Positions 53,382 through 64,000 of a DNA stretch of 64,000 bases are shown here, in pieces (the first letter of the stretch is position 1; each line of letters begins with the position of its first letter). The position numbers were made by a program, and so were the translations under genes. The stretch comes from Apostichopus japonicus. Lineage: Eukaryota > Echinodermata > Holothuroidea > Aspidochirotida > Stichopodidae. The notes beneath the pieces are model-generated. The model was not told the origin of the DNA, did not search any database, and worked only from the letters and a program-made list of their open reading frames with translations. Location: assembly GCF_037975245.1 (NCBI RefSeq), contig NC_092577.1:1360001-1424000 (forward strand), given 5' to 3'.

Positions 53382-55894
53382 TCACTGATAAGGCTTCTCA
53401 ACTGTGTGTCTTATTTCATGGCTCTTTAAACTAGCAGCTTGGACAAACTTTTTGTCACAGTAGCAACACTGATAAGGCTTCTCCCCTGTATGTGTTCTTT
53501 CATGCCTCTTCAAATTAGAGGATTGGGCAAACTGTTTGTCACAATAATTGCACTGATATGGCTTCTCTCCTGTGTGTGTTCTTTCATGTATCCTCAGTTT
53601 TCCAGATTCAGCAAACATTTTCTTACAGTATTTACACTGATAAGGCTTCTCTCCTCTGTGCCGTCTTTCATGGCTCTTCAAACTAGAAACTTGAGTAAGC
53701 GTTTTGTCACAGTATTTACACTGATATGGCTTCTCTCCAGTATGTGTTCTTTCATGGTTCTTCAAACTACCAGCTTGGGTAAATGCTTTGTCACAGTATT
53801 TACACTGATATGGCTTCTCTCCTGTATGTGTTCTTTTGTGGATCTTCAAACTACCAGCTTTGGTAAATGATTTGTCACAGTACTCACACTGATAAGGTTT
53901 CTCCCCTGTATGTATTACTTCATGTTTACTCAAATTTTCAAATAAATCAAACTTTTTGTCACAGTAGTTACACTGATAAGACTTCTTTTCTGTGTGTCTT
54001 CTTTCATGTCTCCTCATTGTTCCAGATTCAGCAAACATTTTCTTACAATAGTTACACTGATATGGCTTCTCTCCTGTATGTGTTCTTTCATGGCTCTTCA
54101 AACTAGAGGATTGGGCAAACTGTTTGTCACAATACTTGCACTGATATGGCTTCTCTCCTGTGTGTGTTCTTTCATGTATCCTCAGTTTTCCAGATTCAGC
54201 AAACATTTTCTCACAGTAGTTACACTGATAAGGCTTCTCTCCTGTGTGCCGTCTTTCATGCCTCTTCAAACTAGAAACTTGGGCAAATTTTTTGTCACAG
54301 TAGTTACATTGATAAGGCTTCTCTCCTGTATGTATTCTTTCATGTATCTTCAATTGTCCAGAGTGAGCAAACATTGTCTCACAGTAGTTACACTGATAAG
54401 GCTTCATTCCTGTGTGTGTTCTTTCATGTATCTTCGTTTGTGCAGAGTAAGCATACGATTTGTCACAGTATTTGCACTGATAAGCCTTCTCTCCTGTATG
54501 TTTTCTTTCATGTATCCTCATTTTTTTAGATTCAGCAAACTTTTTGTCGCAGTAATTACACTGATAAGTTTTCTCACCTGCATGTGTTCTTACATGCCTC
54601 TTTAAACTAGCAGCCTGGGCAAACTTTTGGTCACAGTAGTTACACTGATAAGGCTTCTCTCCTGTATGTGTTCTTTCATGCCTCTTCAAACTAGAGGCTT
54701 GGGCAAACTTTTTGTCACAGTAGTTACACTGATAAGGCTTCTCTCCTGTATGTATTCTTTCATGTATCTTCAACTGTCCAGAGTAAGCAAAGGTTTTCTT
54801 ACAGTAGTTGCACTGATATGTTTTCTTTCCTGTGTGTGTTCTTTCATGTATCCTCAAAGTGTCAGATTGAGCAAACATTCTATTACAGTATTTACACTGA
54901 TGAGGCTTCTCTCCTGTATGTACTATTTTATGTGTTCTCAAACTTTCAGATAAAGCAAACTTTTGCTTACAATAGTTACACTGATATGGCTTCTCTCCTG
55001 TATGTGTTCTTTCATGTCTTCTCATTTCTCCAGAATCTGCAAACATTTTTTTACAATAGTTACACTGATAAGGCTTCTCTCCTGTATGTTTTCTTTTATG
55101 AACCTTTAAATTAGAAACATGGGCAAAATTTTTGTCACAGTATTTACACTGATAAGGTTTCTCTCCTGTGTGTGTTCTTTCATGCTTCCTCATATGTCCA
55201 GATTCAGCAAACTTTTTGTCACAGTAGTTGCACTGATAAGGCTTCTCTCCTGTATGTGTTCTTTCATGTATCCTCATTTGTCCAGATTCAGCAAACTTTT
55301 TGTCACAGTAGTTACACTGATAAGGTTTCTCTCCTGTATGTGTTTTTTCATGGCTCTTCAATCTAGCAACTAGGTAAAACTTTTTGTTGCAGTAATTACA
55401 CTGATAAGGCTTCTCTCCTGAATGTGTTCTTTCATGTACCCTCATTTGTCCAGAATAAGCAAACATTTTCTTACAGTGACTACACTGATAAGGTTTCTCT
55501 CCTGTATGTGTTCTTACATGCCTCTTCAATCTTGAAGCTAGGGCATACTTTTTTTCACAGTAGTTACACTGATAGGACCTCTCTCCTGCATATGTTTTTT
55601 CATGTTTTTCCACACTTCCAGTGTGAGTAAACAGCTTGCTGCCATCAATACCGTTGTCAGGATTCTCTCCTCTATGAAGTGCACAATTCTCTGTCTGTTT
55701 TGGTTTCCCTATTATTTGTTTAGTATCGCCAGAGGATGTTTCCCCATCATTGGCCTCATCCTCCAGGCTGAGTAACAGATGACATGAGTAGCTATCAACT
55801 GGTTCCACAGACTCCATTTCTTCCTTTCTAGCATCCTGTTGATGTCCTTGGTGATTTGAGTGAGCAATGTGTCCAGAGAACAGTCCTTGCGATA
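53382..55894 (-). CDS. Zinc-finger gene D, exon 2: C2H2 array, 26 fingers
   Basis: The acceptor AATTTTCAG|TATCGC joins exon 1 (57408-57471) in phase to give 858 residues, the largest of the cluster. The N-terminal part is like gene A in full: [20 protein letters not shown], an acidic region ([18 protein letters not shown]), then [20 protein letters not shown]. Twenty-six complete C2H2 fingers follow, nearly all with TGEKPYQ linkers. Recurrent helices are ASSLKRH, SGQMRIH and SGKLRIH. The frame ends at TGA (53382-53384) exactly where the first Cys of finger 27 should be (TGT expected), and damaged fingers follow. It is the best-preserved member. A nuclear DNA-binding protein is expected; no effector domain or orthologue is recognised. 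Confidence 0.92.
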
Positions 55895-57407
55895 CTGAAA
55901 ATTTAAGCAAAACACGAAACACAAAATTATGACAACAGAAACCAACTGTTTTAGTAATTCTTCTTTTCATAAATGAGAATATTTCATTTATTACTACAGA
56001 CAAGATTTGCTTTCAACAAGGTCTTGCTATTTTTAAGTGATCAGGGAGGTTCTTGCACTGATGTGAAATTGTCAACAAGGTTATTGAGATGGGCTTTTCA
56101 ATTAGCAGAGTGCAATAACTTTCACTTAATAGTTTTATCCACATTGTCACCAGACTAGCAGAGCATCCTCAAAAAAATGAAACAAATCCAACCAATATAT
56201 CCCATCCTACTTCCACACTCCATAAAGACATTAAGGGTTACACGATACGTTTACAGGAAAAGTGGAGTTTTGAGGGCCTTTTTGGGTGTTTGTGGCACTT
56301 GGTTTCCAGGATGATGTTCAAATGCTTGAGTCTAGAACACCTTAGGATTTTTTCCCTAGATGAAAATTGCGAATTGATGTCAAAAAGAAAACCTTGGAGG
56401 GTAAGTGCTATATGCACTTATTAAACAATTCAAAGAGTTGTTTTCCATGTAAAATACTGCCCTTAAAATTTAGATGATCTGAGATCCTTAAAGTCAAATT
56501 TTACAAAAGTTCAACGCTTGCAAGATGTTTCATATACTGTATTGAAGCGGTGTGTAAAACCATTGAATATGTAGCCAGCTTATAGATTCAAGTCAATTCC
56601 AAGGAAAGTTTGTAAAAGGTGTGGTCATTTCTGTGAACATTTCTCATCTGGAGATATTATATGGAATCCAGTGACTGCACAGTCCCTTGAAAACAAAGAT
56701 ACAATACAGTGATGTATTTGGTCATGTTTTCTTATGTAAGCATGGCCGATTACGGTAAATGTAGAGTTCGGAAGGATACAAAATTGTACTATGTACAACA
56801 CTGTGAACTCTGCGTAACAAATATTTAATCAAAAGTACTATGTACAACACTGGATTCGTGCATAACATACATTTAATCAAAAGTACTTTGTACAACACTG
56901 GATTCCTGCGTAACATATATTTAATCAAACGTACTATCTAACAACTCTTGGCCAACTCAACTAGCCTTCTCTACAAGCGAGCCAGGGCTCGCCGACAGCT
57001 ACTGTAACATGCATCAATAAACATAAAGATTAAACTATTGTTACAAAAATAAAGGGCATTATTCCTTTATCGTCTTAGCATTTCGGATAAATACAAGTGA
57101 GGGATAAAGGTTAAGGGTGAGAGTTAACTTTACAATTGAATACAGTCGTTTGTTATTTCATTAAAAATATTGTGGGCCAGCAGTATTTATTATAAGATGT
57201 TACACTTATAAATTATGCATGCAGTTAAAACTGGTCTTACATAATAACCTTGGTTATTTATCCTGTTCTACCTATTGAGTAATGCTTCGTCGCTCATCTA
57301 CTTAGAGAAGTCTTAATCACTTCATTATTTAACGCATAACGGTACTAACTGGTGTTTAATAGGCCAATTTTTATACAATATAACTAGACTATTCGCGGAA
57401 CCGTTAC
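55895..57407 (-). other. Intron of zinc-finger gene D
   Basis: A GT-AG intron of 1.5 kb. The part 55900-56700 matches introns A and C (GAGATGGGCTTTTCAATTAG, GGTTTCCAGGATGATGTTCA). The stretch 56780-56940 holds a 3-fold ~55-bp repeat around ATTTAATCAAAAGTACT.TG. The upstream-most 180 bp (57227-57407) match the E copy. Confidence 0.75.
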
Positions 57408-57471
57408 CTGTGTTAAAAGTGTTATCATGTAATGGTGACCCTGGTTCCACCTTTACGGATATCTGAAACAT
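57408..57471 (-). CDS. Zinc-finger gene D, exon 1
   Basis: ATG at 57469-57471 gives MFQISVKVEPGSPLHDNTFN and the donor is ACAG|GTAACGG. Two in-frame TAG codons lie about 36 bp upstream with no Met between, which fixes the start. Confidence 0.85.
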
Positions 57472-57639
57472 TTTCTTTCCCGTGGATAAGTGCTTGATGA
57501 TCTTCTACTAGTTTTGCAGTTGATCCGTTGCGATTTCTTTTGCAAAGCTTGGTAATATTTAACAAGAGCCAACGGTCCTTGTTAGGTATACTATTTTAGT
57601 GGGCTGAATTAAGGTGTTTTATATCATCACCCAATATCA

Positions 57640-58205
57640 TATCATATGCCCAAGTACTGTACGTACATGATATGTAACGTGATGACTCGCGAACAAAGAA
57701 ACGTCTGATTGCTGTAATCTGACCTAGTTTCATCGAGTTTAATAAATCTGGAGGATTCATACCAATTGGGCGCGCGCGTACCATTCATGGAGGGTCATGT
57801 GATGTGTTCCTGGGTGGTTCTTTAGAGACCGGACTGAACCTGGCCGACAGAGCTAGCAAACAGCAAATTATACTCTAAAGTAGGTATAATGCGGTCACCT
57901 GGCAGTAACGTGACAAACCATGTGAATGATGAAGGCAAAGTGGGTAATATAGGATAGCATACAGTAACACTTGGAAGAGTCCACGTTAACGTGTTTTCTA
58001 TTTATGCAAGTGCGTTGATTGTCCAAACAATTCAAATTACAATTCTCAATACTGGCGTACACATGATTGCCAAGGTGGAGAAGGGGTGGGGAGGGGACTT
58101 TTTTCACGAATGATTCAATACAAACCTTAATACTACCCGAATCAAGCAGAACAGCAAAAACTGTGCACTTCCAATAATTGCTAAGTAAATTAAACAGTAT
58201 CACAA
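57640..58205. other. Upstream region of gene D, no gene
   Basis: It contains the block shared with gene C upstream (about 57748-57815, GCGCGCGTACCATTCATGGA). The remainder is unremarkable. Confidence 0.45.
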
Positions 58206-60530
58206 TTTTGTCTAATTAAATGACCATCATATATGTATGCAAGGCACATTTTTCTTTAGTTTTGTTGAGTTTTCATGACAATCGAAGTGGGTCTACTATC
58301 AGCAGCAGGCGGATTCCGGCAGCGCCCTCATCGGCTCAATGCAAAATAATACACTAAAGAGCGAAAACAGCAAAAATGACAACCCCCATGAATTGCTCAA
58401 TTTAACCCCGTGATAATTTTTGTGCCATCAAATGACTATCATAAATGAATGTAGGGGACATTATTCTTTCATTTTCATGACTTTTCATGACAATCGAAGG
58501 GGGTCTACTATCAGCAGCAGGCGGATTCCGGCAGCGCCCTCATCGGCTCAATGCAAAATAATACACTAAAGAGCGAAAACAGCAAAAATGACAACCCCCA
58601 TGAATTGCTCAATTTAACCCCGTGATAATTTTTGTGCCATCAAATGACTATCATAAATGAATGTAGGGGACATTATTCTTTCATTTTCATGACTTTTCAT
58701 GACAATCGAAGTGGGTCTACTATCAGCAGCAGGCGGATTCCGGCAGCGCCCTCATCGGCTCAATGCAAAATAATACACTAAAGAGCGAAAACAGCAAAAA
58801 TGACAACCCCCATGAATTGCTCAATTTAACCCCGTGATAATTTTTGTGCCATCAAATGACTATCATAAATGAATGTAGGGGACATTATTCTTTCATTTTC
58901 ATGACTTTTCATGACAATCGAAGTGGGTCTACTATCAGCAGCAGGCGGATTCCGGCAGCGCCCTCATCGGCTCAATGCAAAATAATACACTAAAGAGCGA
59001 AAACAGCAAAAATGACAACCCCCATGAATTGCTCAATTTAACCCCGTGATAATTTTTGTGCCATCAAATGACTATCATAAATGAATGTAGGGGACATTAT
59101 TCTTTCATTTTCATGACTTTTCATGACAATCGAAGGGGGTCTACTATCAGCAGCAGGCGGATTCCGGCAGCGCCCTCATCGGCTCAATGCAAAATAATAC
59201 ACTAAAGAGCGAAAACAGCAAAAATGACAACCCCCATGAATTGCTCAATTTAACCCCGTGATCATTTTTGTGCCATCAAATGACTATCATAAATGAATGT
59301 AGGGGACATTATTCTTTCATTTTCATGACTTTTAAAGACAATCGAAGTGGGTCTACTATCAGCAGCAGGCGGATTCCGGCAGCGCCCTCATCGGGTCAAT
59401 GCAAAATAATACACTAAAGAGCGAAAACAGCAAAAATGACAACCCCCATGAATTGCTCAATTTAACCCCGTGATAATTTTTGTGCCATCAAATGACTATC
59501 ATAAATGAATGTAGGGGACATTATTCTTTCATTTTCATGACTTTTTATGACAATCGAAGTGGGTCTACTACCAGCAGCAGGCGGATTCCGGCAGCGCCCT
59601 CATCGGCTTAATGCAAAAATACTACACTAAAGAGCGAAAACAGCAAAAATGACAACCCCCATTAATTGCTCAATTTAACCCCGTGATAATTTTTGTGCCA
59701 TCAAATGACCTTTCTCAATGCATTTAAGGGACATTATTCTCTCGTTTTCATGACTTTTCATGACAATCGAAGGGGGTCTACTATCAGCAGCAGGCGGATT
59801 CCGGCAGCGCCCTCATCGGCTTAATGCAAAAATACTACACTAAAGAGCAAAAACAGCCAAAATGACAACCCCCATTAATTGCTCAATTTAACCCCGTGAT
59901 AATTTTTGTGCCATCAAATGACCATTCTCAATGCATTTAAGGGACATTATTCTCTCGTTTTCATGACATTTCATGCCAAATCGAAGGGGGTCTACTATCA
60001 GCAGCAGGCGGATTCCGGCAGCGCTCTCATCTGCTAGTTGCAAAAATACTACAAAAAGAGCAAAAACAGCAAAAATGACAACCCCCATTAATTGCTCAAT
60101 CACCCCGTGATAATTTTTGTGCCACATAATGACCATCATAAATGAATGTAGGAGACACTATTCTTTTATTTTTATGACTTTTCATGACAATAGAAGGGGG
60201 TCTACTATCAGCAGCAGGCGGATCCGGCAGCGCCCTGATCCGATCCATGCAAAGTACTACACTAGGAGCGAAAACGGCCAAAATGACAACCCCAATTAAT
60301 CGCTCAATATAACCCCGTGGTCATTTTTGTGCCATCAAATGGCCATTCTCAATGCATTTAAGGAACATTTTTCTCTCGTTTTCATGACATTTCATGACAA
60401 TCGAAGGGGGTCTACTATCAGCAGCAGGCGGATTCCGGCAGCGCCCTCATCGGCTAATTGCAAAAATACTACAATAAAGAACAAAAACATTAACAATGAC
60501 AGCCCCCATAATTGCTGTGAGACTTAACTA
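58206..60530. repeat. 212-bp satellite, about 11 copies
   Basis: GGGTCTACTATCAGCAGCAG recurs with its GTCTAC at 58291, 58503, 58715, 58927, 59139, 59351, 59563, 59776, 59990, 60200 and 60410. The first six or seven copies are almost identical at 212 bp. The last four diverge and vary from 210 to 214 bp. Each unit carries GGCGGATTCCGGCAGCGCCC, the most GC-rich stretch. Non-coding. Confidence 0.95.
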
Positions 60531-63500
60531 TGTTGTTTGAAAGATAAGTTATTCCAAACGGGTTAACAAATTACTATCACCAACCGTTGTGGAGTTATCA
60601 GCGTTTAACCGAAATTGGATAATTGGAACCGTTCACTTTAACTTTGAAGTTGCCTGAAAACTAGAGCTGTGGATGTAAAAATTGCCCCAATCGTCTTTGT
60701 CGTTTATTGATCTACGAATTTATATTTTAATACTTTTCCTCTAAGTGAGGGCGCTATTTCATACATCAATTTCCTATTTAATGAAATCATTAGAAATTTA
60801 CGCAGGATATGTAAAATGTTTTTCCGTATCTGATGAGTGTATTTTAAAGTAAATTAAGACTCAGAATACTTTCTTATTAAGTGCACTTTATATTAAAGTA
60901 AAGTAACTACTAATTTAACATACTTTCTTTAGAGATGCCTTGGCACAAATTAATTCATGACACCATTAATACAAAATGTATGCGGTGAAAGTGTTGTGAA
61001 AACTTTCATAATGAACTACTCCGGTCTTCTACATAATCTGCATACACCATCCTATTGGCAGCCGTCGGGGAAACGAAGACAACACTGTGAAAATTAGTTT
61101 TCAAACATGCTTTCGGAGGTGGGGGATGTTGAGCCCATTCCATTTTAATGTAGGTGTCTAGAAGTGCATGAGTGTCGTAGTTGATTACATTTGTCATTTT
61201 TCTTCTGTAAATTTAAAACGAGGTGGGAGGGGGGGGGGGTGGGTTGCACAATACATCCATAAAGGTGAATTTTCAAAACCTCCCAAAAGAAAGAGATTCT
61301 GTAGTAATTTTGTAATAGACAGAAATTGAAATGAAAAAGACATACTCAAATACACTCAAGAAAGATACAGTCGACGAAATAATAATCTTGCTACAGTTGC
61401 ATTTATGTACAACTACTTTAATTAGTTCTTGCCACATACGCCATGCACGTTTCTGGCTTTATGTACATTACACAAAATGAAACTCGTTTCAACTTCTAGG
61501 TGCTGTTTTTTCTGCATTATTTAAAGTAGCACACCTTGTGAGGATACTCACATCATAAAATCAGGCACAAACTATCCATGTATACTTATTAAAACCACAT
61601 CTCGAGAGCATGCTGGATGAGGAAGATAACATATATTCAACATATTCATTTCACGGCAGTGCATTGCATGATGGGAAATATTCGTTTCACATAAAATTTG
61701 TTGATCAAAGCCTTTGTTTTTCTGTATTATCTAGACACACACGTAAATGGCACGTGTAAACACTTGCAGGGTGTCTGTTTTTTTTAAGTTTACTAAATCT
61801 AACCTGACACGGGGTGTTGTAAAATTCCGATGTCAAATAATGCATAACATTTAACCCCTTTCACGCAATTTGGGTCGTTATCGACCCCAACTCATCTTTG
61901 AATTTAAAAAAAATTATTACTCAGCCATCTTACATCCTACAACATTCATTTAGGTATTGAAATGTATCTAAGACCATACGTTTGTGTATAAAACAAATAA
62001 AAAGGGGGGTCACTGTGATTTTTTTTAGTGGGTGGGGCTCAAAGGTCAAAGGTTAATCTGAAAATGACGTAATTTGGCTAAAAATCGATGTTCGCTTCAA
62101 CTAAATCGTGAGAGAAAATAAGAGTTGAACAAACCCCCCCATCATATTTGGTATAAACCCTAACATGTTTTGAACATATTCTGAGCATTTCAGGAATATA
62201 TCTATAGAGAGTTCTGAGAAAAATGCAAATGTCCTTGAAATTACCTGTAATTTGACACCAAAATCGTCCAAATCCGTTCATTTTTGATCGAATTCTCGTT
62301 CCCGAACGCTTCAACCTACGTACGTGTTTTTTTCTTCTTATTGTTGATATTTAGGCCGCTCACTTTTTTGTAATTGATAGTTATGACATAGCGCCATTAC
62401 ATTCCTTTGTAAGTCTATAGCAACCGACGTTCTTGCGCAATATTGTGTAAGAACGGCAATACTGAATGTTTAGTGTACATTTCAACGTAGTGGATATTTT
62501 CAAATAGGTCGTGGCTGCACACAGCGTCCCAAATTACGGCCCAATAGGCCCTAAAGATGTGGGACGATTGGTCAGATACCTTGATGAGGTCCAGGACCTT
62601 CTGGTCGAACCAGTTTATCAAGGTTCGGTCCTTTGAGGACCCAGAAATTGTAAGTTCCATAGCGTTTTTTACAAAAATGGCTAGGCTAGGCCTAACGTTA
62701 TGCCAACGTTAGGCTGTATTTGTAGAAAGTAAACAAAGTAAACAAAGTAAACAACAAATTAAATCAGTCATAACTCTGTCAATCCTCAACAGATTTCAGA
62801 AAATAAGGTATCATCTGAAAGAGCAGCCCCAGAAGAACCTTTATCATACAATTTGAAGTCAATTTTGAAGTCCGTAGTGATTTTATTGTATTTTGGTGTT
62901 TTCCAATTAAAATTAAATTGCGACCTAATTTGCATATATTTGGATTTTTAAAAAAAATTATCAATTCCAAATATTGTTCCCTATGGATCTAAATCAACTT
63001 CCTAATAGAGAAGTTGTCCCTAACCTTTATAGCCAGCCCTAACAAGATAAGTGCCCCCCAGACCCTAATTGTTTTCCCACCCCCGAAGCTGAAAAGAAAC
63101 AGCAAACATTTTGGTTGTATTTTTTTGTGATATTATACCATGTTATAACCGTGCAGAAAGATGAATGAGGATGGAGGGCCCAAAGGCAGTCCAAAAATGA
63201 AATAAATGCAGAATGTAAACCACCTCCATAAATTCTACGATCTTCTTTTTTCCATCGTTATTATTCCTCGCAAAAAACTATAGTCTTTGAAGATAGTTAA
63301 GATAGATACTTTGTGAAAAGAGAAAAGCAAATTACCATAAACATTATACTAGCATGAAGAAAACCTTCTTAAACATGTTTTCCTACCCACCCTGCAGGTT
63401 AGACCAGTAAACCGGTCTTAACTGAAGTCCTGCCTGTAAGACATCCGATATTTGCAGACCTCATTGTAGCTATTAATACGGTTTCTCTTAGTGTAATTTT

Positions 63501-63640
63501 CGATCTTAAGAATAAAGTTAATTTTACAGTAGAAATATACAGGACTTAAATGATTAATTCAGCGTGTTTACATGTACGATGCTTGTTGCAAAGTTGACAT
63601 CAGAGTAAACAAGGTACTATATAGACCAAATAAGGTTAAA
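60531..63640. other. Gene-poor spacer between inverted satellite arrays
   Basis: Short frames only (for example minus 62660-62415, 81 codons), none recognised. There is a G run near 61234. A possible piggyBac-like terminus lies at 61855. Apparent A/T-rich unique sequence otherwise. Confidence 0.4.
61855..61895 (+). mobile_element. Possible piggyBac-like terminus
   Basis: TTAACCCCTTTCACGC followed by the dyad GGGTCGTTATCGACCC resembles the TTAA-CCC(T) start plus hairpin of some piggyBac ends. No opposite end or transposase was found in the window. Confidence 0.25.
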
Positions 63641-63644
63641 CAAT

Positions 63645-64000
63645 TTTGCCATTAAATTACCGTCATAATCGAATGTAAGGGATATTATTGTTTTGTTTTA
63701 GTTACATTTGGGATAATCAAATCGGATGTTTTTCTTTCGGTTACAAACGCTGGCCACACATACAACACACTACAAGGGGTTGCTCCCGTATACATAGTAG
63801 TATTTTTGCATTAAGCCGATGAGGGCGCTGCCGGAATCCGCCTGCTGCTGGTAGTAGACCCCTTCGATTGTCATAATAAGTCATGAAAACGAAAGAATAA
63901 TGTCCTTTACATTCATTTATGATGGTCATTTGCTGGCACAAAAATTATCACTGGGTTAAATTGAGCAATTAATGGGGATTGTCATTTTTGCTGTTTTAGC
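63645..64000 (-). repeat. Inverted copy of the 212-bp satellite at the window end
   Basis: From about 63795 the plus strand reads the inverse of the 58.2-60.5 kb unit (GGGCGCTGCCGGAATCCGCC, TAGTAGACCCCTTCGATTGT). Before it, 63646-63700 is a degenerate direct-orientation piece (GCCATTAAATTACCGTCATA). The array probably continues outside the window. Confidence 0.88.

Noticed and set aside
60078-60300. Frames of 60-83 codons in the 212-bp satellite
   Set aside because: They are repeat-driven, differ between copies and are not conserved in frame.
62415-62660. 81-codon minus-strand frame
   Set aside because: No motif or family recognised, no flanking exon signals; within the range expected by chance in this composition.

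Overview
The window is a stretch of an animal nuclear genome, most likely from a marine deuterostome invertebrate. An echinoderm is my best guess; this is inferred from style and not proven. The grounds are spliceosomal introns, tandem C2H2 zinc-finger genes, a Penelope-like element, an L2/CR1-type LINE, many hAT-like elements with G/C-run ends, and abundant (TA)n and longer satellites. No bacterial, viral or organellar gene is seen.

Region 1 (1-9.6 kb) is a minus-strand amidase-signature gene. I could splice eight consecutive exons (9165 down to 917) that join in one consistent phase into 377 codons. Lys, cis-Ser and Ser of the catalytic triad are all present with the family spacing, but there is one in-frame TAA at 8449-8451. 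The 5' end (first Met) is not located and the 3' end runs off the window. Its introns hold tRNA-derived SINEs, (TA)n tracts, a hAT-like MITE and two tandem arrays, one of which (73 bp x 6) is made from an exon's own splice-acceptor junction.

Region 2 (9.6-20 kb) has no recognisable intact gene. It holds a segmental duplication (12.35-13.76 and 14.56-15.96 kb), a 371-bp hAT-like insertion whose empty site survives in the sister copy, a LINE remnant, a 2.07-kb non-coding element carrying ten copies of GTGACTCGCGTGAC between inverted ends, and a ~140-bp tandem array.

Region 3 (20-57.5 kb) is a head-to-tail minus-strand cluster of four C2H2 zinc-finger genes, A to D, with 18, 10, 14 and 26 complete fingers. 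All share a two-exon plan. Exon 1 is a tiny exon (21 or 18 codons plus one base) that carries a VKVE SUMO-type motif. It splices in phase to one large exon with the whole finger array. A fifth exon 1 (E, 48.8 kb) has no finger exon. Every array ends at a nonsense codon inside or just before a finger, with decayed fingers beyond it. Between the genes lie a 44-bp satellite (about 39 copies), an AGGTCA-rich tandem repeat, several MITEs, a hAT transposase C-terminal fossil and a LINE inside the intron of gene C. A Penelope-like element (42.65-48.63 kb) has inverted terminal repeats, a 5' leader intron, a frame-broken reverse transcriptase without a visible endonuclease and an internal 129-bp satellite. 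Nested hAT-like insertions sit in one of its terminal repeats.

Region 4 (57.6-64 kb) is gene-poor. It has a 212-bp satellite (about 11 copies) and an inverted copy of it at the window's end. The zinc-finger genes presumably make nuclear DNA-binding proteins. Nothing in the sequence shows a functional link between them and the amidase.
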